From positions 1-64,000 of the forward strand of contig JARGOL010000010.1 in the NCBI GenBank assembly GCA_029212745.1: a DNA stretch of 64,000 nt. The letters are read 5' to 3'. Under the pieces are notes generated by a model that searched no databases, was not told where the DNA came from, and was given only the letters and a program-made list of their open reading frames with translations. Below are positions 55,585 through 64,000 of this stretch, piece after piece (position 1 is the stretch's first letter; the number at the start of each line of letters is the position of its first letter). The DNA is from Alcanivoracaceae bacterium (GTDB taxonomy: Bacteria > Pseudomonadota > Gammaproteobacteria > Pseudomonadales > Alcanivoracaceae). The position numbers and the translations under genes were made by a program.

Positions 55585-56052
55585 TTAATCAGATTTGAAG
55601 GCCTCCACCTCATGCACGGTAGCGGCCTCGCCGAGCGAAACGCAGTCTGCCAGGGAGATTGGGGTTCTTTGGCTAGTGCTGAGCTCGGCTACGAGCACCT
55701 GGACGTCTCCTGCATGGCTGTGACGATCCGACTCAGATGTTGCCCAGCCGGCGATCAGTGATCGAGTAGGCTCATTGAGCGATGAGCAGGTAATCGACCA
55801 ACCATTGACGGGGCCGCCCCGGGCGTAGTGCCGAAGCCGGATAAAGCCGCTCTCAAGGGCCCGGTTAATGAGCGCAGTACGCGCCTTGCCCTCGAGCCCA
55901 AGGGGTTCATTGAAGTGGGCGTAGGCGTCGCGAACCGCCTCGGCAGACAGGTTGAAGGCCTCGGGGACATCAATAATGGCCCGGACATGGCTGCTACGGG
56001 TAACATCGAGAAGCTGGCCTGTCGGTGAGAGCCAGTAACCTTTTGATTTCAT
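55585..56052 (-). CDS. unknown protein divergent from module 3
   Basis: 155 residues, not recognised. N-terminal MKSKGYWLSPTGQLLDVTRS and IIDVPEAFNLSAEAVRDAYAHF, then a mostly hydrophilic part. The first two segments resemble a small phage or island family in which GxWLxPxG is common, but I cannot name it. Its start lies nine bases from the alternative ATG of the neighbouring gene, so promoters must overlap coding parts. Function unknown. Confidence 0.6.
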   Translation of the reverse strand: MKSKGYWLSPTGQLLDVTRSSHVRAIIDVPEAFNLSAEAVRDAYAHFNEPLGLEGKARTALINRALESGFIRLRHYARGGPVNGWSITCSSLNEPTRSLIAGWATSESDRHSHAGDVQVLVAELSTSQRTPISLADCVSLGEAATVHEVEAFKSD

Positions 56053-56094
56053 GAGATATGAATGAGTTCGGTTGTTGATATTAAGGATAAGAAT

Positions 56095-57810
56095 ATGGAA
56101 CGGCCGGTTGCCAAAGATGGCTCAAGTTTTGACCGCGATACCTGCCGCAATGGCGTCTACACCGTAGGTGAGAAAGGCAAAGAACGTCAATTCAAGGACT
56201 ATGAGGAGGCGCTCGCCTTCCTGCGTGAGATGGCTGTAGCCAAGTGGCGGCGGCCGAATTCCACCGGCCACTGGGGCATTGTTCGGGCGGTACGCTGGGC
56301 CAGTGACGATGAAATCAGAGAGGGACTGCGGATGGACGAGGCGGATGCTATTGGGGGGGCGGAATTGGATGATGCATTTGCACGAATCCGGGAAGCGAAG
56401 ACGCTCAGGCAGCTGAATGACTTTCTCACCAAAAGTATGGCTCAGCAAAAGATCCAGGGCGTCATTAAGGCAGAGAATCTGGACCGGGTGCTGGATGCTG
56501 TCATGGCCCTCACGGCTTCGGAAGCAGGAACAGATGAGAGCGCAGCGCTGATCGGTGCTGCCATGCTGGGCCGTCTGGCAGCGGTAGCACGCGCAAGAGA
56601 GTCGGTGGTCTTTTCCCGCGTGCCTGAGCTTTTGCCCCAGATGCCTGTTTCTCTGGAAGTGCTGGCGGATGGGGACGAGAAGTATTACGCCGCGCTGAGT
56701 ATCCAGAGTGCTGAGGCACCCTGGGTGCAAAATTACTGCTGCCGTGAGGCGGTGGCTCTGGATACCGCAGAGAAGGCACGACGTGTCCTGCTGAATGCGG
56801 TTCTCAAGCGCTCAGGCAGCCTTGCCGACTTTTGGCAGAGCCTGCTTGAGGTGGATGATGCTGTGTTGTCCGCAATTGATAGCAATGAAGGCCGGTATAA
56901 GCGTATCCGGCGGGTATCCTCGGCTGCGAATGAGGTAGTCAGAGCCTGGGACGGTGAGGTCGGAGATGAAGCGGGCCCGCGCCTGGCAGAGTGGCTTGTG
57001 CGCCTGTATCGATCTCCTTTCAAGGGAGTTGAAGCAGAGGTGCTTGCCAATATCCTGGACGACGCGTTGTCCATGCTCCTCAGGGTAGTGGAGCTCCGCT
57101 TCTCCAATGCCTTGCTGGCGCCTACCTATTCTGTTCTCGAGCGTGCTCGGCGTTCTTTGGGCTCAGACACTTGGGCCGCTGTAATCCGTGAATCAAATAA
57201 CCTTGAGAAGATGAGAACGTGCCTTAAGGAGGCCGCACTTGTGCTGGCGCGGCAGCGTCGTACTGACAAGGACATGATGGATGCCCTGTGTTCTGCCTAC
57301 TACTCGCGGGCTCAGGTGATGCCAGCGGTGGCGGCTCACTTTGCGTCTGCCCAAGAGCTCGACCCGGACATTCGTGAATGGTGGGAAAAGGCAGGCGTCG
57401 TAAAAGACAGTCAGCGTAAGGCTGAGCACAAGGTCGGCAATACGGAGGATCAGCAGATCGGTTCATTGCTGATCAATGTGGAAGACAGCAAACCAGTGAT
57501 GGATAAGCTGAAAAGTGCCGTGGTGCCCTTCCTGGAGATATCAGACCCACCGTTGGCAGAGACGGTCAAGAAAGTGGCCGCAAGCTATCACGAAATCGAA
57601 ATTGCAGCCCGGCAGCTCGCTACCATGCGGAGGCTGAGGAACATGGGGCTCAGCGGCGAAATTATTGAATACAACCCGATGCAGCACGATATGTTGGGCG
57701 GCCATCAACTTGGCGTGCGAACTGTCAGGGTTGAACGGGATGGAATACAGAAGGATTTCGGCGGCAAGATCAAAGTCTTGGTCAAGCCCAGGGTTATCCC
57801 TGAAGAATAA
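56095..57810 (+). CDS. unknown protein with GrpE-like C-terminus, first gene of module 3
   Basis: A 571-residue protein (583 if started at 56062). The N-terminal 80 residues (NGVYTVGEKGKERQF, GHWGIVRAV) and the long helical middle are not recognised. The last about 90 residues, with IIEYNPMQHDMLGG, VRTVRVERDGIQKDF and VLVKPRV, resemble the C-terminal beta part of GrpE-type nucleotide exchange factors. Because an Hsp70-like ATPase is next, a role as its exchange factor or co-chaperone is plausible. AAGGATA before the 56095 ATG supports that start. Confidence 0.6.
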   Translation: MERPVAKDGSSFDRDTCRNGVYTVGEKGKERQFKDYEEALAFLREMAVAKWRRPNSTGHWGIVRAVRWASDDEIREGLRMDEADAIGGAELDDAFARIREAKTLRQLNDFLTKSMAQQKIQGVIKAENLDRVLDAVMALTASEAGTDESAALIGAAMLGRLAAVARARESVVFSRVPELLPQMPVSLEVLADGDEKYYAALSIQSAEAPWVQNYCCREAVALDTAEKARRVLLNAVLKRSGSLADFWQSLLEVDDAVLSAIDSNEGRYKRIRRVSSAANEVVRAWDGEVGDEAGPRLAEWLVRLYRSPFKGVEAEVLANILDDALSMLLRVVELRFSNALLAPTYSVLERARRSLGSDTWAAVIRESNNLEKMRTCLKEAALVLARQRRTDKDMMDALCSAYYSRAQVMPAVAAHFASAQELDPDIREWWEKAGVVKDSQRKAEHKVGNTEDQQIGSLLINVEDSKPVMDKLKSAVVPFLEISDPPLAETVKKVAASYHEIEIAARQLATMRRLRNMGLSGEIIEYNPMQHDMLGGHQLGVRTVRVERDGIQKDFGGKIKVLVKPRVIPEE

Positions 57811-57835
57811 CAGTAGTAAAGGAAAGGTTGTGATA

Positions 57836-59584
57836 ATGGAAGAGATTGAAGCACGGATTCTGCTGAAGAACCTGGTTAAACGGATAAAAAAAGACGGTGA
57901 TGGTTTCAGGCTGGATGGGCCGCTCACCGACGATGAGTTTGAGGCGTTGAATTATGCAGTGGGTGCTTTGGGCGGGGAGCCCCCGGGCGCGCCAGTGGCC
58001 AGCATGAAGGTGCTCACTACCCCGGAGGGCGAGGGGCCGTCTCAACGGGTAAATGACGACAGCTCTGGCGCCAGGATAGAAGGCTCTGAAATTTCTGTAA
58101 ACGACGCGTCAAAAGAGCCCTCTGTATACCTGCACATGTCGGCGCTTGAGCTTTCTCCGGCGCCATCTGATCGGCGAGTGTGTATGGATTTTGGTACGGC
58201 CATGTCCAAGGTTACGTTCATTCGAGACATCAACGAAGCGCGGGACTTCGAAGAGATTGATGTGCTGACCTTGGGTATTCCGGGGGATCAGGAAGAAATT
58301 AGCGAAACCATGCTGGTGTCATCTGTGTACATTGATCTTGAGGGTCAACTGCACTTTGGTAATGAGGCAGTACAGTACTCGCAACTTGAAGGTCAAGATG
58401 GCTCCCGCCAGCGCATTGATAACGTAAAGCGGTTCTTGTCTGAGGAAGGACTCGAGAGCCAGGTTTCCCATGTTTTCAATCCGACCGACATCGCCGTTAC
58501 CTACGGCGATATGGTGCTGGCATATTTGACCTATCTCACCTGGGCGGTGAACCAATGCCTTGAAGACTTTGGGGAGCCAGCTAATACAATGAGGCGCTTT
58601 GCTTTGCCCTGTTTTTCCGGCGTCAAAGCCAAAAATGCTGAGAAAGTTATGAGGGAGATGCTCGGCCAGGCTCAGGTTCTATCAGATACGTTTGGCGATA
58701 AGCTGCCAAGCGGTCTTTCTCTGAATGATTTCTCGAGCGCAGCGAAGGCTGTGCGTGAGATTGATTTGAAGTGCGATTTCATAAAAGAAGAAGTGACCGA
58801 ACCCCTCGGCGCTGCCGGCTCTATTCTGAGCTGGCATGAAGACATGAACTCCTTCCAGTCGCTTGTCATGGTAATCGACGTCGGTGCTGGTACTAGTGAC
58901 TTCAGTATGTTCAAAATGGGGTATGACCGTAACAATAAAAAGAGTCATGCGGCGCCAGTCGCCAGGTCCTCCCGGGGTATTACAGAGGCTGGTAACCACC
59001 TTGATAAGTTGCTCAAGGGCCTGATTCTAAGAGAGGCCGGAGTCGACTCAAATCATGAGTATTGGATCAACATCCAGGGAAAGCTCGAGCTGGAGCTGCG
59101 CGACTACAAAGAACGGTTGTTCATTGACGGCAGTGTTACGGTGCCGCTATTCAATAACCAAATCGTTACCATAGAGCTTTCTGAATTCATGAGTTTGCCT
59201 CAGGTCCAAGCATTCAGTGAGTCTCTGCGCCAGACTAGGGATGATATTCTCAACGATATTAACGAGAGCTTTATTCATGGCGCTCCAAGGGATGTCTTAA
59301 GTATTGCTCTGACCGGCGGCGGCGCGTCATTGCCAATGGTTAAGGCCCTTGCGGAAGGCTCGGTACTGGTAAAGGGTAAGCAACTTTCTCTGGTGCAGAC
59401 CAAGGATTTCCCCGAGTGGCTGGCTGAAGAATACTATGATCTCGAGTCGGACTACTCGAGGATCGCGGTTTCATTAGGCGGCGCGCGTAAGTCTATTATT
59501 ACTGGCGGGAGAGAGGTGAGTGTGACAGCAGGGGACCTGAAGGCGTCGCCAAAACTTGAAGGCTATTATACCAAGGGTGGTTAG
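57836..59584 (+). CDS. Hsp70-like ATPase without obvious substrate-binding domain
   Basis: A 582-residue actin/Hsp70-fold ATPase. The phosphate-1 motif DFGTAMSKV is at 118-126, phosphate-2 VIDVGAGTSD at about 345-354 and the adenosine motif LTGGGASLPMV near 494. The first 115 residues are an extra, partly low-complexity region. After the ATPase domain only about 50 residues remain, so the usual Hsp70 substrate-binding domain is missing. It may sense or remodel proteins with its neighbours, the GrpE-like and ankyrin proteins. Start 57836 follows AAAGGAAAGG. Confidence 0.82.
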   Translation: MEEIEARILLKNLVKRIKKDGDGFRLDGPLTDDEFEALNYAVGALGGEPPGAPVASMKVLTTPEGEGPSQRVNDDSSGARIEGSEISVNDASKEPSVYLHMSALELSPAPSDRRVCMDFGTAMSKVTFIRDINEARDFEEIDVLTLGIPGDQEEISETMLVSSVYIDLEGQLHFGNEAVQYSQLEGQDGSRQRIDNVKRFLSEEGLESQVSHVFNPTDIAVTYGDMVLAYLTYLTWAVNQCLEDFGEPANTMRRFALPCFSGVKAKNAEKVMREMLGQAQVLSDTFGDKLPSGLSLNDFSSAAKAVREIDLKCDFIKEEVTEPLGAAGSILSWHEDMNSFQSLVMVIDVGAGTSDFSMFKMGYDRNNKKSHAAPVARSSRGITEAGNHLDKLLKGLILREAGVDSNHEYWINIQGKLELELRDYKERLFIDGSVTVPLFNNQIVTIELSEFMSLPQVQAFSESLRQTRDDILNDINESFIHGAPRDVLSIALTGGGASLPMVKALAEGSVLVKGKQLSLVQTKDFPEWLAEEYYDLESDYSRIAVSLGGARKSIITGGREVSVTAGDLKASPKLEGYYTKGG

Positions 59585-59585
59585 T

Positions 59586-60287
59586 ATGTCTGAAGAGCCA
59601 ATTCTGGATAAGGTCGAGGAGGTTCTCGCGGCCGAGAGAAAGGCTTTCGAAGGCCTGAATCTGGATCAGCAGGATTCTGATGACTACACGGCGCTCATGG
59701 TTGCCACACTACGGAACGATCTCTCGGCAGTGGAAATGCTTCTCCGATTAGGGGCGAACCCGGATCTGGAAGAGGAATCCGGCCAAACAGCGCTAATGAT
59801 GGCAATTGAAGAACATCACTACGCCGTTGTACGGACGCTTACCCACTACGCAGACATTAACTACGAAAATAAGTTTGGCGACAACGCCTTAGGGCATGCC
59901 CGATTCCACCGCGCTGAGTACATTGCGGATTTACTCATCCATGAGGGCGCGGAAGAAACCGGCAGGCCGACAAAGATGGAGCGAGATAACCAGGCGCTCC
60001 GCCAGGGGTATTTGGATAATACGGTGAGCTTTGCATCAATATTTCCGTATAGAGAAGCCCATCCGCTGTTTGAGAAGATGGCAGTCTTGTATCCGCCTCA
60101 TAACTGTGACCAATTGAGATGTTCTACCTGCGGTGGGATTTTATTTCATATTCAAAAGAATATGACTGACGAACTGCGAGATGAGATATCTGCATTTCAG
60201 CGTGATCATTCTGATGCTGAATTGGAAAAGTTTGGCACATCAGCTGACCAGCTATCCCGTCTTATCCAGATGGCGGGCGCACTATGA
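59586..60287 (+). CDS. ankyrin-repeat protein with zinc-finger-like tail
   Basis: A 233-residue soluble protein. Residues about 30-130 hold three to four ankyrin repeats (DYTALMVATLRNDLSAVEMLLRLGANPDLE, SGQTALMMAIEEH, GDNALGHARFH). The C-terminal part has CDQLRCSTCGG, a CxxC-type zinc site (Cys residues near 184, 189 and 192). It starts one base after the Hsp70-like stop and overlaps the next gene by four bases. Ankyrin repeats suggest protein binding, perhaps as substrate adaptor for the ATPase; inference only. Confidence 0.8.
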   Translation: MSEEPILDKVEEVLAAERKAFEGLNLDQQDSDDYTALMVATLRNDLSAVEMLLRLGANPDLEEESGQTALMMAIEEHHYAVVRTLTHYADINYENKFGDNALGHARFHRAEYIADLLIHEGAEETGRPTKMERDNQALRQGYLDNTVSFASIFPYREAHPLFEKMAVLYPPHNCDQLRCSTCGGILFHIQKNMTDELRDEISAFQRDHSDAELEKFGTSADQLSRLIQMAGAL

Positions 60288-60598
60288 GCAGCTACAGGGA
60301 CGGGTCTCCATGGGATGATGTTTTGGAGTTAGAGTGCCTTTTGATATTCAAGGTGCTTGAGAATGAGCGATTCCCACGTGGGAGACAAAAGGAACTTGTG
60401 GAAGATCTTGCTGGAAGATCGGGCTTGTCGTGGGGAAGTGCCAGCGCCAAGGTGTCTAATTTCAAGTCGTTGGCAGGAAAAAATGGCGCGTCAAATGCGT
60501 CGAAGAACAGCATTCGGATCTTTGAAGCTTATGGTCATTTTGATGCCGATGAGATAAGGCGGCATTTGGACAGGATGAAAGAAAAAAATACGGATTAG
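60284..60598 (+). CDS. small McrA-N-like protein, last gene of module 3
   Basis: 104 residues. WDDVLELECLLIFKVLENERFPRGRQ, then the GLSWGSASAKVSNFKSL motif and FEAYGHFDADEI resemble the small N-terminal domain found on McrA/HNH-type restriction proteins (GRS-x-SV-x-K-x-NF-type). No nuclease domain follows. It could bind DNA. The ATG overlaps the ankyrin stop by four bases, so it is part of the operon. Assignment from a remembered pattern; moderate confidence. Confidence 0.65.
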   Translation: MSSYRDGSPWDDVLELECLLIFKVLENERFPRGRQKELVEDLAGRSGLSWGSASAKVSNFKSLAGKNGASNASKNSIRIFEAYGHFDADEIRRHLDRMKEKNTD

Positions 60599-60616
60599 GT
60601 ATTCCCTTGATTGGCA

Positions 60617-60647
60617 CCGCCGGCCAAAAGGCCGGCGGCAGGTTTTC
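60617..60647 (+). terminator. rho-independent terminator after module 3
   Basis: Stem CCGCCGGCC (60617-60625) pairs with GGCCGGCGG (60630-60638) around AAAA, followed by CAGG and TTTT. It lies between two convergent stops and closes the Hsp70-like operon. Confidence 0.8.
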
Positions 60648-60649
60648 TG

Positions 60650-60994
60650 TTAGTACTCCCAGGTCCAATCGCCCATATCGGTCACCACGGTCACCTCTGA
60701 CGCACTACAGGGGCCTCCGAACGTGAAAGACGCAGACTGACCAAAATTCAGGGTCTTTGGCACCGTCCTCCCGCCAAGCTTCTCTGCGATTTTTTCGAGC
60801 TTGCAGTTGCCACGATTGACGATGATGTCCTGTACCTCGACACCGTCAGTTCTCGCAATGACATTCACCTCGACATACTCGACGCCGAAGATCTGGTTAT
60901 CCCGGTCATAGGTCTCGATTTCAAAGGGCGGTTCGCCTTGGCTGCAGGCGGTGAGCGCGGTCAAGGCCAGAGTGGCCAGTATGGTTCTAAGCAT
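60650..60994 (-). CDS. small lipoprotein of unknown function
   Basis: 114 residues with a lipoprotein signal peptide (LATLALTALTAC, Cys17 at the lipobox). The mature part is beta-rich with two more cysteines (NRGNCKLEKI, GPCSASE) that may form a disulfide. Similar small lipoproteins with a TVPKTLNFGQ-type motif occur on integrative elements of the SXT group. Envelope location predicted; function unknown. Confidence 0.68.
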   Translation of the reverse strand: MLRTILATLALTALTACSQGEPPFEIETYDRDNQIFGVEYVEVNVIARTDGVEVQDIIVNRGNCKLEKIAEKLGGRTVPKTLNFGQSASFTFGGPCSASEVTVVTDMGDWTWEY

Positions 60995-61114
60995 ATTCAG
61001 GGTTCCCTTTTTTGGTTGGTGAAATAACGAGCTTGCCTGGGCGGTAGAGGAGTCAGTCGATAGGATCGGCGACGTCGTCGCCTACGTTCTCGTCACACCT
61101 ATCGATCTGCCCTA

Positions 61115-62011
61115 CTAGCCGACTGCTTGTTGGCGTTGCGCCAGTTTCGCGCCCAAGTCTCCTTTCTGGGGCTTCTGCGGGCCCTGCCCAGACTCTGGCC
61201 CAGCGGGTGCCTCCGGCATGAATTCCTCGACCACCTGTGCTCCCTCATCCTCTTCGAAGTCGAAGAGTGCAAGCCCAAAGCCCGCCCGGGCTGCGTCGTC
61301 CAGTGCCGCCTGATCAATGCCCCGTTCCTTGCGCTCTCGCGCCACGACCCGGGCCCCGAGAATGGCGTCCTCCAGGGTTTGATCTTCCCGGGTGGTCAGG
61401 TCCACGTAGTAAATGGGTGTCCGGTGGCTCTGGGTGGTGCTCTTGCCCCTGAGCTTCAGTGCCAGCGGCAAGGCCGCCAGCACGCCCCCGGACAGTGCCT
61501 GGTAGTAACGCAGGCGGGCGGCGAGGGTGCGGATGCTGTTGTATCCGGTGGTCCGGAATACGAACACCCCCACATCCTCGTCGTCGCCCACGCGCACGCT
61601 CAGGCGCCCGTAGGGTTTGCAGGCGCCGTTGGCGGCCAGCGGGCACTTGTCGGAGCTCGGGCAGGGCAGGGTCTGGATGCCTTCTTCAGTCTGCCGGCGG
61701 CAGGTCTCCCCATCGCCAACGCACAGTGGACGGCCGTTCTGGCGGTCGAACAGGGTGTATTCGGCCCGGAGGTTCAGATCTGGGTCGTCGAAAAGCATCC
61801 GTACCGGGATTGAACGAAGCTTGCCGCCGGGGGTGTCCTTGCGCAGCTGCTCGTCCAGCGGGTGAAGCAGCCAGCCGTCCCGTGTCTGAATCTGGGTGGT
61901 CAGGGTGAACTGATCATCCTTCTCTGGCAGGCGCTTGCCGTTTTTCTCGACTACGCGGCCGATGCTGATCCGCCCCACTATGGGCGGAGTAATAGCCAGG
62001 TTCTTGATCAT
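61115..62011 (-). CDS. 'hydrolase or metal-binding protein' family, mobile-element recombination module
   Basis: A 298-residue protein of a family found on integrative elements beside YqaJ-type recombinases. The Cys-rich segment CVGDGETC, LPCPSSDKCP, NGACKPYGRLSVRV (about 104-140) suggests metal binding. The N-terminus (IKNLAITPPIVGRISIGRVVEKNG) and the RTTGYNSIRTLAARLRYYQALSGG stretch are conserved-looking. The start 62011 is chosen because GGAG lies seven bases upstream. DNA-recombination role inferred from context. Confidence 0.75.
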   Translation of the reverse strand: MIKNLAITPPIVGRISIGRVVEKNGKRLPEKDDQFTLTTQIQTRDGWLLHPLDEQLRKDTPGGKLRSIPVRMLFDDPDLNLRAEYTLFDRQNGRPLCVGDGETCRRQTEEGIQTLPCPSSDKCPLAANGACKPYGRLSVRVGDDEDVGVFVFRTTGYNSIRTLAARLRYYQALSGGVLAALPLALKLRGKSTTQSHRTPIYYVDLTTREDQTLEDAILGARVVARERKERGIDQAALDDAARAGFGLALFDFEEDEGAQVVEEFMPEAPAGPESGQGPQKPQKGDLGAKLAQRQQAVG

Positions 62012-62193
62012 AGGTATCTCCAAAGTGATTGAGCTGGGGTGCAGGCCGGTAGGTCGAACGTAAGTCCGCTGTACCGACGGGTTCGTTAAATGGGGTCGTT
62101 GCCCTGTGGATAACTTTCTGGGTTGGTCAACTTTCGTGCTCTACAATCAGCGCAATATTTGTTGCCGAAGATTTTTATCAGGGGCGGTTGGCT

Positions 62194-62529
62194 ATGATTT
62201 ATTCCGGAAAGCTTTGGGTGTCAGATGGCGCAGGCGCGGAGTGGCGGTACGACGTGAAACGCTGCACTCATCATGAAGACGCCCTGAAGCTGGACTACAC
62301 AGGCGTAAAGCAAGGTGCACCTTTTACTGGCAGTGCTGAATTGTTTGGTTCTGATAGTGACCAGTTCTCTGGGCAGGACACTTTTCTCTATGATGGCTAC
62401 GACGAACCCAGCATCGGTACGGTGAGCCTCAAGGTGAGTTATATCGACGGCTTTCTTTCTCTGGAAGGAAAGTGGGTTGGGGAGGGCAAAGAGTATTCGG
62501 TTGAGGGGGACCTCGAGCCACTGGCTTGA
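62194..62529 (+). CDS. unknown small protein
   Basis: 111 residues, probably a small beta-rich soluble domain (KLWVSDGAGAEWRYDVKRC, then alternating strands ending WVGEGKEYSVEGDLEPL). GGGGCGG precedes the ATG. Not recognised. It lies alone on the plus strand inside the recombination region of the element. Confidence 0.6.
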   Translation: MIYSGKLWVSDGAGAEWRYDVKRCTHHEDALKLDYTGVKQGAPFTGSAELFGSDSDQFSGQDTFLYDGYDEPSIGTVSLKVSYIDGFLSLEGKWVGEGKEYSVEGDLEPLA

Positions 62530-62647
62530 TACCGGCCGTCTCGGCGGCCGAATGGCGTTCTCGGGCCAAGCCTATCGGTGGATGCGCCCATATGCGTTCT
62601 GTGTTCCCGAACATGCCAGGCATCGGACGAAGACTGGGAAAACAGTC

Positions 62648-63148
62648 TCACTCCTCTCGTGCTAACTTCCTTAAAGTGGTCAGTGCTTCTTGAGACAAGC
62701 CTGCCTCGCCAATCTCATCCCACAAGTCCAGATGTGTTACCTGTTCGAAGACTGTCAGGGCAATGAGCTGGTCCAGATTATCAACCATGTATGCCAGGTC
62801 GAGTTGCTTCTTCCGTATGTACGAATCGACTCGGCTGGCATCTCCCCAATAGATGTTCTGATCTATCGGCATTTCAAGAAGGTGGGCATGTTGAAAACTA
62901 TCGGTCAGTCCGAGAACGTCAAGACTTGTTCGTGTTGCGCTGTTTAACGCGGTTAGAAGCTCCGACAGAGTGACAGAATCATTCCTGAAACGTCTCACGC
63001 CGATCGCCGTCAGGAGAGGCCGTCCCCGCCACATCGTCTGATCAACTCTGAGACATTCCGTGCCCAATATCTCCCGGGAAAGGCGGCCCAGCGTAAGCCG
63101 GTCCGACGAGTCAATGAGAGCGGTTTCCGGTGTGCGCCAGTCGACCAT
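62648..63148 (-). CDS. unknown protein
   Basis: 166 residues, helical and acidic, not recognised. ATG preceded by GGAGG-like AGGAGGAAAAT on the minus strand, which supports the start. Contains LSREILGTECLRV and a C-terminal LTVFEQVTHLDLWDEIGEAG. It lies between two recombination genes on the same strand side and may be cargo. Function unknown. Confidence 0.6.
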   Translation of the reverse strand: MVDWRTPETALIDSSDRLTLGRLSREILGTECLRVDQTMWRGRPLLTAIGVRRFRNDSVTLSELLTALNSATRTSLDVLGLTDSFQHAHLLEMPIDQNIYWGDASRVDSYIRKKQLDLAYMVDNLDQLIALTVFEQVTHLDLWDEIGEAGLSQEALTTLRKLAREE

Positions 63149-63244
63149 ATTTTCCTCCTGAAAGGAATTATCGAAGGTCTGACCGACAGTAATTGTCGCC
63201 GCCAGGTGCGCTGGAAGACGTACTGCCTCCCAGCGACACAGGGT

Positions 63245-64000
63245 TTACGAGGCTGGCCTCACCAGAAAGCGACGGGAGCCGGGCCTGCTGATGCCGTACT
63301 GGCTGAGAAGATCAGGCTGATCCTGCAGCAGGCGTTTGGAGTCCAGCACCGTGCTGTCCTGGCTGCGCTTCCAGGATACTTCGCCGCTCGGGAACACCGC
63401 CTTGCTTGCGTCACCCATGCACTGCTGGATGCGCTGCTTGAGGGTGGACTCCCGGGTTTGCAGGCGGCTGAGCCGCTCGCGGATATCCAGCAGCTCGTCG
63501 AAGTCACCGCAGAGCGAGTTGTCCCCGGACAGGTCCAGCACTGTGCCGGTGTCGCGGGGGTAGAGCGCCTGCAGGGCGCGCCCCGCTGAATCGCTACCGT
63601 CCGCCTCTGGCGGGGTGTCCGTCTCCACGTGATCCCAGAAAGCACGCTCCAAAGCGATCAGGCGCTCGATGACCTCCTCGTCGCGCTCGATCCGGAACAC
63701 CTGCAAGTCCTGCCCACAGAGCAGCACGCAGACGTCTGCTGCCTGCTTGCCGGTGACTGCCAGCTGGTGCTGCACCTGACACTGGATGTACTCAGGCACA
63801 CCATCGCGCCACAGGCGGGCGCCGAACTCGCCGGCTGTCTTGCACTCGAGGATCTGCACCGAGTCGTTACCGACCACGGTGTAGTCCAGATTGGCCAGCA
63901 TCCAGGCCTTGTCCGGGTCCGGGTGCTGCAGCACGCTATTCAGCCGGCGGACCTTGTTGCCGGTCTTGCGGGCATAGTGCTCGGCCACCACCGGCTCCAG
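63245..64000 (-). CDS. YqaJ-type viral recombinase/exonuclease, N-terminus cut by window edge
   Basis: At least 251 residues of a lambda-exonuclease-like protein; the frame stays open to base 64000, so the N-terminus is missing. The nuclease core shows ANLDYTVVGNDSVQILECKTA (Asp...ECK motif) and YIQCQVQHQLAVTG, the QVQHQ helix typical of YqaJ. The C-terminal part (SGEVSWKRSQDSTVLDSKRLL) is also seen in this family. It degrades one strand of double-stranded DNA for strand annealing. It forms a recombination module with the gene at 61.1-62.0 kb. Confidence 0.85.
   Translation of the reverse strand: MEPVVAEHYARKTGNKVRRLNSVLQHPDPDKAWMLANLDYTVVGNDSVQILECKTAGEFGARLWRDGVPEYIQCQVQHQLAVTGKQAADVCVLLCGQDLQVFRIERDEEVIERLIALERAFWDHVETDTPPEADGSDSAGRALQALYPRDTGTVLDLSGDNSLCGDFDELLDIRERLSRLQTRESTLKQRIQQCMGDASKAVFPSGEVSWKRSQDSTVLDSKRLLQDQPDLLSQYGISRPGSRRFLVRPAS

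Noticed and set aside
1-64000. CRISPR array
   Set aside because: I saw no regularly spaced direct repeats and no cas genes.

Overview
The window looks like chromosomal DNA of a marine-type gammaproteobacterium, probably near Pseudomonadales/Oceanospirillales and possibly Alcanivorax-like. This rests on Pseudomonas-like gene orders (DUF3108-purN-purM facing DUF2066-hda; mrp-dcd; an RsmZ-type RNA next to fdxA and mutS) and on gene content. No species call is possible from the sequence alone.

Bases 1 to about 32,330 are conserved host chromosome. They hold a partial tRNA-Gly, slyD, lipid-type hydrolases, a hybrid histidine kinase with a periplasmic solute-binding partner, mrp-dcd, purM and a frameshifted purN, hda, and a 1307-residue CSLREA surface protein that looks like two genes fused. 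An arsenic pathway is split in two: sthA-arsM at 19.5-21.9 kb and arsS plus two glycosyltransferases at 26.1-28.4 kb. Between 28.9 and 29.25 kb a GacA-type box (TGTAAG-N6-CTTACA), a promoter and a roughly 120-nt GGA-rich hairpin RNA with a terminator form a convincing RsmZ/RsmY-family small RNA gene. fdxA and mutS follow.

From about 32.4 kb to the right edge lies an integrative element. It opens with a DUF4102-type tyrosine integrase preceded by 12-bp tandem repeats. Next come a divergent pair of unknown genes, a YagK/YfjJ (inovirus gp2-like) gene preceded by a cluster of CCAGC hairpins, and an AlpA-type regulator. The cargo follows in modules. Module 1 (37.7-51.7 kb) is one long operon: an unknown protein, an SbcD/SbcC (YhaO/YhaN-like) pair, a small HTH protein, a PLD-SNF2 helicase, a DUF4391 protein, and type III Mod and Res subunits. 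Module 2 (51.8-55.5 kb) is a WYL (BrxR-like) repressor with a small partner, divergent from three unknown proteins and a PPP-type metallophosphatase. Modules 1 and 2 share a nearly identical palindromic operator/promoter of about 54 bp, so they probably form one regulon under the WYL protein. Module 3 (56.1-60.6 kb) is a compact operon of a large protein with a GrpE-like tail, an Hsp70-like ATPase without an obvious substrate-binding domain, an ankyrin/zinc protein and a small McrA-N-like protein. I do not recognise module 3 as a described system.

The right end (60.6-64 kb) carries a small lipoprotein, genes of a recombination module (a 'hydrolase or metal-binding' family protein and a YqaJ-type exonuclease cut by the edge) and unknown genes. 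The right boundary of the element lies outside the window.
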